Shown here one piece after another: positions 11,097-20,920 of a stretch of DNA of 64,000 nt. This stretch comes from Sugiyamaella lignohabitans (Eukaryota; Ascomycota; Dipodascomycetes; Dipodascales; Trichomonascaceae). Every line of letters starts with the position of its first letter. The stretch's first letter is position 1. Where the stretch lies: positions 868,001-932,000 of the forward strand of contig NC_031671.1 of NCBI RefSeq assembly GCF_001640025.1, given 5' to 3'. The notes under the pieces were generated by a model. That model was not told where the DNA came from and did no database searches. It worked only from the letters and a program-made list of their open reading frames with translations. The translations under genes were made by a program, and so were the position numbers.

Positions 11097-11365
11097 TAAT
11101 GCGGTATCGACACTCTGTGCCCATAAACTTCCCCAAAACTACCCCTAACCTACTGCAATGCAATGCGAGTTGATGCGTGGAGGATGCAGGGAGGGTCTGA
11201 AAGGGGTATTCTTATTCAAAATCCATAAGATTCCCAGAAACTACCCGTAACCTGATGCAATGCAATGCAACACCTGCGGGAAGAGGTGCTTAATCTGGTA
11301 TTTAAGCATAAAATGCCTAACAGCTGCCCTTAACCTGATGCATAGTCGCCTGCAATGCGCTTGAA
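11097..11365. repeat. Three-copy diverged repeat with CTAACCT-TGCAATGC core
   Basis: Three imperfect copies start near 11119, 11221 and 11309. Each has GGTAT upstream, then CATAARATTCCCARAAACT-like sequence, an ACCCNTAACCT core and ATGCAATGCAATGC or a related form. Spacing is about 100 and 90 bp. The first core contains CCCTAA. The array lies just upstream of the minus-strand gene at 10450-10998, so it may be a promoter array. The function is unknown. Confidence 0.6.
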
Positions 11366-11989
11366 GACATGGTAAGCCGGTGCGGTCTAAAACATGGAAC
11401 CCCGGTACTCGCTAACTTTTATCACAATCTTACACGTTTAATGTGTATAATTTTTTTATCTTAGGCATCTAGAGAGACCACGCCTAGAGTTTAATCAGGA
11501 GGTAAGTCCACCGCGGTGGCCAGTAAGCTATGCGCGATGGTGATGACTCTCGCTCGTCGGAAGTTGATATACCTGTTCGCTACAGTTATGTTTTGGCGGT
11601 GCTACATTTTAGCCGCTGTGTCCTCTTAAAATTCCGTACTGCTTCATACAGCTAACTAAGTCCCAATCCGGGTCGGCCTAGTTGTGCCTCCCTGCTTATT
11701 TAAGAAACGCAATTACTTGAACGATTTTATCCTGGTATGCCCAGTGGCTAGCTCAAATTCGCGGTATCATTCAACTGCTGTTAGACACCTGTAAATATCT
11801 GACTCCATTAAAGTGTATTCGCCAAATTGGACTGAAAATCACAATCCCAGAATGTTATTAACTACAATGCTTGTGAAATTTTAAAACGAATATGGACAAA
11901 TATCTTCTACTAATGCAAATACATGCCGACATTGGACCCTTAAGGAAATGCGAGTGAAATAGAGGGAGATTATTTACAGCATAGGGCCC

Positions 11990-11990
<1 letters not shown>

Positions 11991-12026
<36 letters not shown>
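11991..12026 (+). repeat. 36-nt poly-C run
   Basis: Thirty-six consecutive C residues (11991-12026), equal to poly-G on the minus strand, immediately preceded by GGGCCCA. It is non-coding, and its exact length is uncertain. Confidence 0.9.
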
Positions 12027-12027
<1 letters not shown>

Positions 12028-12655
12028 AACTGTTCTTTGGAATGATTATATATCCTGTTACTACAAAGTCGATGTGACACAGGCCCGTTTAAAAGAGTAT
12101 GGCGTCAGGGTATAAAAACTGAATAACTGGCCAAATTACAAAAATATATTCAGTAGGGATTCGATCCATTTAGAATGTGACAGGTCAGCAATGAGTTTTG
12201 ACTTCTAGCAGGATTCGTATGCATGCACGTTGATAAGATAAGCACGCACCTAGATAGCATATATAGGGTGCAGATTTCACATCACTACTTGATCGCCATG
12301 AAGCTTAATTCCAAGGCGATTGATATCATGCATAATCTGAGATATCCTTGCCATGAGCTAAGGATTCTATAAGTCACCGACAATGTGTAGCTCAGGGGTT
12401 TATTAAAAAACAAATCATTAGGTACCGTGAGCCATGGTCAGAGGGTGCGGCGTGATTTTGTATCTATTAATGGCCACATTGACCGACTTAGATTCCTGGC
12501 CAGAACAAATGCACCTGGAAAAACAAAATTTTGACTCACATGACCCAAACACAAAACCAAACAAGTAGAAAAAGAAATGCTTCTGTCTATATAAGCGCGC
12601 GTTCGGCCGCTGTTGCTTCTGTTTTCTTCTTCTTTCTCCCTATTGCTAAGCAAAA

Positions 12656-13888
12656 ATGTATCGTCCTAGTGCCACCGCCGCTACTTCTGCAAACGCTCTT
12701 AGAATTATCCCTCGCATACCCTACAAATCCCGACCTCGCCCAACCACGCTCAAACGTACCTTTTCTCCATCCATCCAGTCCCCTCTCAGAACCGTTACGA
12801 ATGTCTCCCGCACCGAATCTTCTACTAGTTCCCGCCACAGTTCTCGTTCTTCCTCCACCACTTCCCGCAGTGCTTCTACCTCTGGTAGCACAGCCACTCT
12901 AGCTCGCCTTTTCCATCATTCAACTGCTTCCTCTACCTCTGGATCCATTCCCTCCTATTCTAGACGTTCTACTACCCATTCAACCACCTCATCCTGCAGC
13001 TCTTCCTCCTCGCGCTTTGATACTCACTCCTCCTCGTTGTCTTCGCATTCCACCTCCCAGTCCAAATCCACTGCTTCCTCATCTCGCTCCACCTCTCATC
13101 CCTCTTCTTCTCGCTCACGTTCTTTTACTACCTACCAATTCACCCCACTCGCCACCTCTACCCCATTACCAGCAGCTCGCACCCGTTCTGTTTCTTCCTC
13201 ATCCCTTCCTTCTCAACGCATTCCACTCGCTCCTTTCTCATCTCGAAATACCCGCTCTACCTCTTGCCCCTCTATCCCAATGGCAGCTCCTATCTCTTCG
13301 ACCACCAGCACTTCTTCTAACTCAGTTCCCAGCTCTCGCTCCAGCTCTCACTCCAGCACTTGCTCCCATCACCACGCCAGCCACCATTCATCTCGCTCTA
13401 CAACCTCAACCCTCTCCAATACCTACATGAACCCCCGCAAGGCCCCTTCTATTCCCAGACCATCGAAGCCATCACCTCGCACTACCTCTCACCCCACTTC
13501 CATCACTACCACCGCTGCTCCCTCTCAACGTCTGTTGAACAGACTTGCTAACCTGCCTTCCAGACTTACTAACTATTCCTATGGTTCCAAAGAGTACTTG
13601 AAGTTCGAAGCTTTTATGGATACCTTGAACCTTAGCTATGCTTACAGTGGTGCCTGCGATGACAAGCTGACCTTCACTTGTTTAAAGGTTACTGTTGAGC
13701 AAGCTAGAATACACCGACGTGCCCTGTTGAAGCAACTGCTGGTAGTGAATGAAGCTTACCTGAAACTCCTTGATATTGGAGTTGATACCCTGGACCTCCA
13801 CCAAGCCAAGAAGTCGGAGATTCTCATGAGTTTGAGTAAGTTAGAGCGATTTTGCGATATTGCTAAGATTACGCTTGAATCTGAATAA
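12656..13888 (+). CDS. Hypothetical Ser/Thr/Arg-rich protein
   Basis: Not recognised. The 410-aa product has about 290 N-terminal residues dominated by Ser, Thr, Arg and Pro (for example SSRHSSRSSSTTSRS and HHHASHHSSRS), which should be disordered and possibly phosphorylated. The C-terminal 110 residues, from about RLLNRLANLPSRLTN, look folded and mainly helical, including LTFTCLKVTVEQARIHRRA and LSKLERFCDIAKITLES. The ATG at 12656 follows a pyrimidine-rich leader and a TATATAAG box about 65 bp upstream. The coding strand is strongly pyrimidine-rich over the Ser-rich part. The C-terminal domain is the part to use for homology searches. No signal peptide or membrane segment is visible. Confidence 0.75.
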   Translation: MYRPSATAATSANALRIIPRIPYKSRPRPTTLKRTFSPSIQSPLRTVTNVSRTESSTSSRHSSRSSSTTSRSASTSGSTATLARLFHHSTASSTSGSIPSYSRRSTTHSTTSSCSSSSSRFDTHSSSLSSHSTSQSKSTASSSRSTSHPSSSRSRSFTTYQFTPLATSTPLPAARTRSVSSSSLPSQRIPLAPFSSRNTRSTSCPSIPMAAPISSTTSTSSNSVPSSRSSSHSSTCSHHHASHHSSRSTTSTLSNTYMNPRKAPSIPRPSKPSPRTTSHPTSITTTAAPSQRLLNRLANLPSRLTNYSYGSKEYLKFEAFMDTLNLSYAYSGACDDKLTFTCLKVTVEQARIHRRALLKQLLVVNEAYLKLLDIGVDTLDLHQAKKSEILMSLSKLERFCDIAKITLESE

Positions 13889-16482
13889 GCTTAGGGTCTC
13901 GGGCCGTGAGCAAACACCACCATAGCTATAAATACATAAGTATGTAGTGCCCCAAATAACCACCTCTGATTGCCTCCGGCAAACGATATCGGGCAGAGCT
14001 CGACACTCGTAGGATTATCTGACAGTTGTTTTGTTCTCATCATGGGTCGGCTACAATTTTGTATATAATATACTATATTGGAATAAAGCTTGATACTCAG
14101 ACAACTCGTATTTTAGATAAAGTGAGAGCGGCACTTGATTTCTTGATAAGAGTGATCATTGGGATATATCGGTTGGAAGAAACCATATTTTCAAACTATC
14201 TACAGTCAGAGGGAGATTGTACTAGAAATGCTATTGTCTTTTATTTTGACTTTTAATTCAACGAACGTATCAAAGACTATTGGTATTTCAAATTACATGC
14301 CGCCATTAAGAAGTGTTCCATCAAGAGTATTTCTTACCTACTTTTCAAGGCGTGGATCTACAGAAGTTCTGATCGAGTTGAGTGGGCAAATTAAGTATCA
14401 CCTAATTCCGAGAAGTGGTGCCCCTTTAGTTCGGTAGGAATGTGCCTGAACCCTCTGCGGTTGGTAGCTCAGCGATATCTTCGGGGTTAATATTTGAACA
14501 TCAATCTGGTAATTACAGATTAGTGAAGATAACGATGTCTTATTTACCAGCTGGATTGAACAGAGGCTGCGAATATCAAGGGTAGAACGACTCCGGCGAG
14601 TCGGAGGGTAGGCTAGGCGGGTGGGACCAATTTTTTCGTAACCACTCTACACCCATTACGACTTCGAATGATGTCCGGTGAGGAAAGGAATGGAGGTTCT
14701 GGGAATACTGCCATATCATATTCTGCGAAGCATTTGTTACTGGTCTACTGCGATGTAACCTCAGTCTAGGTGAGCACGTCTGTTCTACAGACGCGATGAT
14801 TCTGCTTTCAGACTAGCACTAGTTAGTGTTTTCAATGGTCGGGATTTAGCCTAAGTACCATACATGTGCAGGGCCACGAACGTTTATCATAATGACGTAT
14901 CGTTAATGTTTGCATAGTTCAAGATACAGCCTTGGAGTTCCTCCCACCAGTGGCTGCCAATCTATTAGAACTATGGTTAGCTATCACCTCGTATATTGTA
15001 TCTCTCTTTCCACACCAATTGTTGTTCGTCTCAAAGGACCCTCCATACCAGCCATATCTATGCCTTGATCCCATTCATCGACTACAGGATACAACTATTG
15101 AAACCATAAGCACCAGGAATCAAGATGTATAGAAGTATGCCTATTACGGGCTGGCCTTTAATCAATGCTGCAAATGCACTATTTACTTTCATTGAATCTG
15201 TAACGTTATGACTTCTGGATGTAAAAAGTGTGACTTTGGTTTATTGGCTAGTTCATGTATTGAAATATTTATAAGGGTCATTGCTACAATTGTCACATGC
15301 TTCTGGCATTGGCTTCAGGCGACATTACCAACCGCTCCACTCCAGCCTGGATATACCAGAAATATGTGAGATATGAAAAGCAATATTCCCGATGAACATA
15401 GAAGGTTGTGATTTGTTCAACCTTGAATAAGAAGGTACCTAGGAGATGAACAAAAGCGCTACACCAAGCCGACCTAATATGCCATATTCATGTTCGGCAG
15501 ACAAATATATATATATAAAAGTCCGGTCGTATAAAAATATACAACTGCCCTTATTATTGAGTGCCCTTACTATTGAGTGCCGAGAATGGTGGTACCCTGG
15601 AGTATATTGCAAGAGCTAGAATCTTGTCATCGTCAGATCCCCAAATGGCTGACCTAAAAAAAAATTTTGGCAATATTGCCTTTTCAATGTTTTCAGGAGC
15701 TGTCAGAAATCAACAACGACATGAACCTGTAGTAACAACCCTTGTACACCCTATGGCCGAAACTAACACTGGGGTAACTTTGAGCTCTTAAATTGAACTG
15801 GCATAATTTAAGATCTACTGCAAGCAGCAGTGTACACGGGATCAGTGACCCATATCTGCTGCCTCATAAACTCATTGCATCTCTAGGACCATAAGTAGTA
15901 CTACGAGATTCGTCTCCTGGACAGTAGAGAATCAATAGTAGAGTTATTGAAGAATAGAGAAAAGTGACAGCCATGGTCCCACATTGCATTACCAGTAGAT
16001 TATAGAGTTATAAGCTGTCATTTTGCAAATTTTCGGAAACAGCATTCCAACGGTGGATGATGAACGTCGTTTTAAGGGTGGTTTAACACTTTTGAGAGGG
16101 CTCGCGGATTGTATTTGACGTCATCTGTTTCTGACAAAGATATATTAGAGGAGAATGATGGCTTATTCATACAAGACTTATTGTTAAGTACCAGCTTTGT
16201 AACAGTGAGAATATGTCATGTTATTTTATATAGTAGGTTAAGTTCATGTCCACTTTACCACAAAGATTCCGAACGCTTGAGGACCGCCGATAGCTACTTC
16301 CCCGTATTTCCAGAGTTGAACGCGGTCCCCCGCGCGGTTGGGACTTTGGGCGTACGGCTGTAATCCACACAGATGAGATGTGTGACATGCACGGTGTAGC
16401 AGATAGAGACAGATCAAGGATATTTCAGTCGGGTTAATCTGAAATCCACTATTATCATCACTTCACATCTGAGTCTCTCAAC
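13889..16482. other. Gene-poor 2.6-kb region
   Basis: No convincing gene is seen. Short frames exist (14026-14437, 14932-15132, 15561-15791), but none has recognisable protein features and some lack an ATG start. The region contains a small inverted repeat at 14588-14603 (CGACTC, 4-nt loop, GAGTCG) and a two-copy 16-bp tandem duplication at 15547-15578. The right end should hold the NUS1 promoter. Confidence 0.5.
15547..15578. repeat. 16-bp tandem duplication
   Basis: GCCCTTATTATTGAGT is followed directly by GCCCTTACTATTGAGT, with one mismatch. This is a simple recent duplication in non-coding DNA. Confidence 0.85.
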
Positions 16483-17475
16483 ATGTCTGATAGTGGTGAT
16501 ATTGGTGCATTTGCTTCAGCAGTGCGTCAGACCCCTGAGACCTACCGTAGCCGGGGCCAGCCTAGAAGAGTTTCTAATGCTATTGCTAGGGCCATGGTGT
16601 CATCAGGCGCCACCAAAGACTCACGACTCGAGCCTGATGCTCCTCTCTCTTCGCATTTAACTTATCTGGTATTCAGATTCATCTTACAAATATTTTATTT
16701 CTGTTTTTCTGGCTACCAATGGGTTCTATACTACTATCATCGACTACGACTTCGTATCAGCAGTGTCGCTGTTTATCATAATCGTACACCACAGTTGATC
16801 CGCAGTGATGTTGTGTCCCTGGAGAAAATCCCTGGTCATGTTGCAACTGTTCTAAACCTAAAAAACGAAAGCGAGGAAGGTGGTGGTATTGACGGCTTGC
16901 TTCATGAGGTTGGAGAGCTGGCTGCTTGGTGTGTTGGTGCTGGCATCTCAGTGCTCACAGTGTATGAAAAGAGAGGCATACTAAAGTCCATGCCTATACA
17001 AGATGTCAATAGAGCCATCACTAGAAAACTGGAAAATTATTTTGGTATTTCAAATACGCCTAAATTTAGACTTGTCATACCACATTTGCATTCTCAGAGC
17101 TCTATTCGACCTGGTGACAATGGTGACGACGCTACAGATGAAAAGTTTGACCTGGTTATAAATCTCATTTCCCTCACAGATGGTCGTACTTCTATTGTAG
17201 AGTTGTCGAAAACCTTGGCTGATATGGCTATGGAGCATAAGCTGTCGTCGCGAGACCTGTCTTTATCTCTAATTGATCGGCATCTCCGTGATATTCTAGA
17301 GGAGCCTGACCTGGTGATCTTATTCAGCCCCGACATTGACCTTCAAGGCTTCCCTCCATGGCAAATTCGCCTTTCTGAGATCTTTTATCTCCCTGATAAC
17401 GACGAAGTTTCATATGTTGTTTTTCTCAAGGCTCTTCAGAAGTATGCCAAATGTAAAATTAACGTCGGTAGATAA
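16483..17475 (+). CDS. NUS1: cis-Prenyltransferase subunit Nus1 (NgBR family)
   Basis: Accessory subunit of dehydrodolichyl diphosphate synthase, which makes the long polyprenyl chain for dolichol at the ER and lipid droplets. The 330-aa product has a polar N-terminus, a hydrophobic anchor at about residues 63-88 (LVFRFILQIFYFCFSGYQWVLYYY), and a C-terminal undecaprenyl-synthase-like domain with IPGHVATVL, a WCVGAGISVLTVYEKRG segment, and the end FPPWQIRLSEIFYL followed by a short tail. It lacks the catalytic Asp motif of the partner Rer2/Srt1, as expected for Nus1. The last residues are INVGR, so Asn sits where animal NgBR has the Arg of its RxG motif. The start ATG follows a leader with no competing upstream ATG nearby. 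Confidence 0.9.
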   Translation: MSDSGDIGAFASAVRQTPETYRSRGQPRRVSNAIARAMVSSGATKDSRLEPDAPLSSHLTYLVFRFILQIFYFCFSGYQWVLYYYHRLRLRISSVAVYHNRTPQLIRSDVVSLEKIPGHVATVLNLKNESEEGGGIDGLLHEVGELAAWCVGAGISVLTVYEKRGILKSMPIQDVNRAITRKLENYFGISNTPKFRLVIPHLHSQSSIRPGDNGDDATDEKFDLVINLISLTDGRTSIVELSKTLADMAMEHKLSSRDLSLSLIDRHLRDILEEPDLVILFSPDIDLQGFPPWQIRLSEIFYLPDNDEVSYVVFLKALQKYAKCKINVGR

Positions 17476-17789
17476 CCGCTACTCGCTTTAGGCCGAGTCA
17501 TAGGTAGTATATTTATATTTTTATTTTTGCTTTCTAAGACGATTCACAATTACCACTGTGCAAGGGCATCTTGCCCCGAGACACTCTTGGTTCTTTTCTT
17601 TAGCTACAATTGAGTTGATGCTACTAGCGCTTTTGACATCGGGCGTAAATCTCTTTAGATATGTATTATGCATGATGCACATCACCATATCGCCCTCTCT
17701 AACTTCTAAGTTGTGTGGTGAACAACTTTACTAGTCGTGATTGACCTTGGTCTTGGTAGTTTTCTTAAAAGTTACGACATATGGTATAG
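17476..17789. other. NUS1-NPR3 intergenic region
   Basis: About 314 bp between two plus-strand genes, holding the NUS1 terminator and the NPR3 promoter. Nothing else is recognised. Confidence 0.5.
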
Positions 17790-20651
17790 ATGAGCTATCT
17801 CAACCTACCCAACCCGTGCTTGTCAGCAGTACTCTTGACTGTGTCAACTCATAGCGGGCCCCAGTTTGTCTTCAACTATCCTCCTGTACCAACCACCATC
17901 GATACTTCGCTACTGAAAGATCGTGAGACAGAGCTGTTATCTGATTCTGAAAGCGATTCTGAATGGTCGTACTCTTCTGATGATAGCAACGATGGGTCTG
18001 ATAGCTTAGCAAATGAGGAAGTAATTCAGGAGAGTGATGGTGGCAGTGGTGACAGTAACGGCCGTTCGGTCAATGGCACAACGCCCGAGCCTCAGTATCG
18101 AGGAATGCCCGGTTCGCTGTTAGAACGGCTTGAGAGACCCCGAGGCAGTACAATTAGACGACATCATCGCAATCTTTCCGTGAGCCAGAGAAGAAGAAGC
18201 AGCAGCAGTGTTGGTACTGCGGTTGGCAGTTTGAAAGGGCTCCAAAAGAAAAAAGCCCACAAACGTGGTCTCGGTCTGAGTTCCACTGGAAATGGCAGGG
18301 ATACAAGTGCAAGGGCCAATGGTACCGCGCCTCACACTAATGGAAACACAACTAAGAACAACACAGTTACCGTTAACAGCAAAAGCGGTTCAGGTGAGGG
18401 CAATATACAAGATGCTGAAGATTTAGATATTACGAAAGTCGTTGGTTTTGATACAGATTTCCTTGGTGAACTGCTCTGTCCTCAGCGTGCAATGTGCAAT
18501 ATGCGATTTGAAATGTGTGTTGATGATACTGTGTTCTTGGGATTACCGATACATGTACAAGCGGATGGACAATGGAGGAAGAAAAAGTTCAGCAAGGCTC
18601 CTCGTTCGGTCCCGTCTACTTTAATGGAAAATGGTGGTATCAATGGACTGAAAGCAAGAAAACGGAAGACAGGTGCCAGAAGAGCAAGGCTAGGGGCTGA
18701 TGGCGACCGTAGGCTCAATCTGAGTGGCGACGAGCACGGTAACATTGAGTCTACTGGCCCCAATGAAACTAATGTTCTCAGCGATGAAAATGAAAGTGAT
18801 GCTAGTGATATCAGTGATGTAAGCGATGTCGGCAGCGATGTTAGCGATAGTGATGGTGATGGTGATGGCGATGACGGTACTAAAGTAGCTCAGGAGCAGG
18901 GAGAAATCAGACCCGGAGGATCTCATCCCAACCGAAAGGCCGATAACCTAAGTGCAAGTATATCCTCATTACCAGAATTCTCAGATCCTCAATCCCCAAT
19001 GAGAATGTTTCAAGTCACATTTGTTATGACTCCTCCCGTGACAGAGTATAAGTTTCGTGTTGACCAAATGTACTATTTTGTTCTGGCCAATTTCGTCAAG
19101 ACGCTGAGGACCGAACAGGCAAAGTCCAACTACGTTTGGAATGAAGTAAATACTATGCTTAAAATCCGTGATAAGGCTCTATCGACAGTGGATGGGAATG
19201 TCGATGACGGCAATAACAATGGAGAAACCAAAAAAAAACGACTTTCACCTTATGAATTATGTGATGAGATGATTGAAAAATCGTCGCTAGCTTTAGCAAT
19301 TGCACAATTATTCAACGCTATTGATATCAGTGATATTGCTAATCTGCGCATCAACAACAAGTTGCGATCCTTTCAAATCCCTATTGAATATGAATTCACA
19401 AGGCTTCCGGCTATTACTGAGCCATATTTAAGCCGATCATATCTTACATCAATCTCTGACTTTGATAATATTATAAATGAAGGAGTGGCAGTAGGGTCTG
19501 GCTCAAGTCAGTTTAACGTGTATTGTACCATCTTATTGCTAGACTCACCAGACCGCATTATAAAAGATATCGGGGTAGACCCTTACTCACCCTTAGCAAA
19601 CTTCATTCGCGACATCAACCCAACTGTGACATTACAAACACTTGCTAATACGAGTGGAGTGGAAGTGGGTCATGTTATTGAGCTTATGAGGAGCTTGATA
19701 TACTGGCGAAAGGCAAGACCAATTGCTCCTTTGCATCATAGGAATATCTACGCAGTATCGCCATTGGCATCCATCGGTCAAATTTACAAGTATATTCCAC
19801 TATTTAAAGAAGAATTTCCGGCTCTACCATCTCTACCACGGATGTTGTCAATGCTTTCAACAGGAAAACCGCGTTCATATGCATTTCATATTCCCTCTCG
19901 AGATCACAGGGATGTTTACCTGAATGCTTTGGGTTGGCTATTCAAGTACGGGTTTGTGATGCAGTTACGAACATTTGTTTGGCTTAGAGTTACAAAGAAA
20001 ATAAAGATGGCTGTTAACAGAGATATTCAGAACGAAGAGCAGCTACGTGAAAGTATACGAGAAGCTGAGTCGACAAATAATGTGCAAGATGAAAATGGAG
20101 GTGACCTCAAGAATACAGATACAAGTACAGATAACACGTCTAAAAGGGATCCCGACAACATACCATCCACCAATAACACCACTGATAACAAGGCTACTAC
20201 TTCAAACACAGCACATGCCACCACCACTACTTTAATTTCAGAGGTAGGTGGAATCAAAATCACCAGTACTACTACTCCATCGGCTTCATCTAACCACCTC
20301 AACGAATTAAATACCACTACTGATGCTGCAGGCAGCACGGCCGGGGGGAAATTTTCATCCTCTTCAAGTCGATCCGACGTCAGTGATATGTCTGCTGCTG
20401 CTGAAGACTGGAAGCAGGATACCATCCTACTAGACCCTACAACGGCAACACTTCTTCAGAAGAAGTGGATCAACAAAATAACAGAAAGCAAGCCTGCTGA
20501 AGTGGTGGCCTTGTTCAATCGTGTTGTCAAGTATTTCAATGGACATACCCCTATGGAAAGTGTACTTCTGGTGGAAAACTTCCCCCGCCAAGACTTCCGC
20601 AAAGTACTATCCACTTTCGACGAATTTCTCATTGTGGTACGTCATTGGTGA
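17790..20651 (+). CDS. NPR3: Nitrogen permease regulator 3 (SEACIT/GATOR1 subunit)
   Basis: Npr3 acts with Npr2 and Iml1 in the SEACIT complex at the vacuole, restraining TORC1 when amino acids are limiting. The 953-aa product starts SYLNLPNPCLSAVLLTVSTH, the longin-like beginning of the family. Low-complexity acidic inserts occupy about residues 45-200 and 290-390. Conserved blocks include MRMFQVTFVMTPP, YYFVLANFVKTLRTEQ, LQTLANTSGVEVGHVIELMRSLIYWRKARPI and SFIPLFK-like YKYIPLFKEEFPALPSL. The C-terminal winged-helix part contains WINKITESKPAEVVALFNRVVKYF and ends in VRHW. A Ser/Thr/Asn-rich insert lies at about residues 745-870. GTACGT occurs at the last codons and could mimic a donor, but no branch site follows, so I kept the uninterrupted end. 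Confidence 0.92.
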   Translation: MSYLNLPNPCLSAVLLTVSTHSGPQFVFNYPPVPTTIDTSLLKDRETELLSDSESDSEWSYSSDDSNDGSDSLANEEVIQESDGGSGDSNGRSVNGTTPEPQYRGMPGSLLERLERPRGSTIRRHHRNLSVSQRRRSSSSVGTAVGSLKGLQKKKAHKRGLGLSSTGNGRDTSARANGTAPHTNGNTTKNNTVTVNSKSGSGEGNIQDAEDLDITKVVGFDTDFLGELLCPQRAMCNMRFEMCVDDTVFLGLPIHVQADGQWRKKKFSKAPRSVPSTLMENGGINGLKARKRKTGARRARLGADGDRRLNLSGDEHGNIESTGPNETNVLSDENESDASDISDVSDVGSDVSDSDGDGDGDDGTKVAQEQGEIRPGGSHPNRKADNLSASISSLPEFSDPQSPMRMFQVTFVMTPPVTEYKFRVDQMYYFVLANFVKTLRTEQAKSNYVWNEVNTMLKIRDKALSTVDGNVDDGNNNGETKKKRLSPYELCDEMIEKSSLALAIAQLFNAIDISDIANLRINNKLRSFQIPIEYEFTRLPAITEPYLSRSYLTSISDFDNIINEGVAVGSGSSQFNVYCTILLLDSPDRIIKDIGVDPYSPLANFIRDINPTVTLQTLANTSGVEVGHVIELMRSLIYWRKARPIAPLHHRNIYAVSPLASIGQIYKYIPLFKEEFPALPSLPRMLSMLSTGKPRSYAFHIPSRDHRDVYLNALGWLFKYGFVMQLRTFVWLRVTKKIKMAVNRDIQNEEQLRESIREAESTNNVQDENGGDLKNTDTSTDNTSKRDPDNIPSTNNTTDNKATTSNTAHATTTTLISEVGGIKITSTTTPSASSNHLNELNTTTDAAGSTAGGKFSSSSSRSDVSDMSAAAEDWKQDTILLDPTTATLLQKKWINKITESKPAEVVALFNRVVKYFNGHTPMESVLLVENFPRQDFRKVLSTFDEFLIVVRHW

Positions 20652-20920
20652 CGGTTTTTTCTTTACATTTAAGATGTTTTCATTTTATTTTTTTTATGGT
20701 TCAGGTGAGAACCGCTATCCTTCTCTCACCAGGCCATCTAAAGTATAAATACCGCTAAAGAACCAGAATTCATGACTTGAGTTATTGCTCGCAAAGGGGC
20801 ACAAATGATCCCAGGGTCAAACCCCAGTCGTCGGTCCAGCCTAATTGTATGTATATTACTGTATTTATATAAATAGAAGAGGAGAAGAGATATCCTTATA
20901 AATAATGGAGAAACAACAGG

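Larger units (their letters stand above)
10999..12655. other. Gene-poor spacer between two hypothetical genes
   Basis: This is the divergent upstream region of the 10450-10998 and 12656-13888 genes. It contains a three-copy diverged repeat (11097-11365) and a 36-C run (11991-12026). A TATATAAG-like box lies at about 12588, some 65 bp before the Ser-rich gene. No other coding signal is seen. Confidence 0.5.

Noticed and set aside
15561..15791. 76-codon frame in the gene-poor region, considered as a transposon remnant
   Set aside because: No transposon motif, no flanking repeats and no recognisable domain.
16300..16360. GC-rich stretch with GCGGTCCCCCGCGCGGTTGGG as a terminator or RNA stem
   Set aside because: No clear stem with a U-tract, and factor-independent terminators are not expected in yeast chromosomes.
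5211..16482. A new defence or mobile system in the gene-poor block
   Set aside because: No integrase, reverse transcriptase, helicase or long terminal repeat sequence was found on either strand.
20634..20760. Possible final intron in NPR3 (GTACGT to TTCAG)
   Set aside because: No CTAAC branch near the acceptor, and the unspliced VRHW end fits fungal Npr3 proteins.
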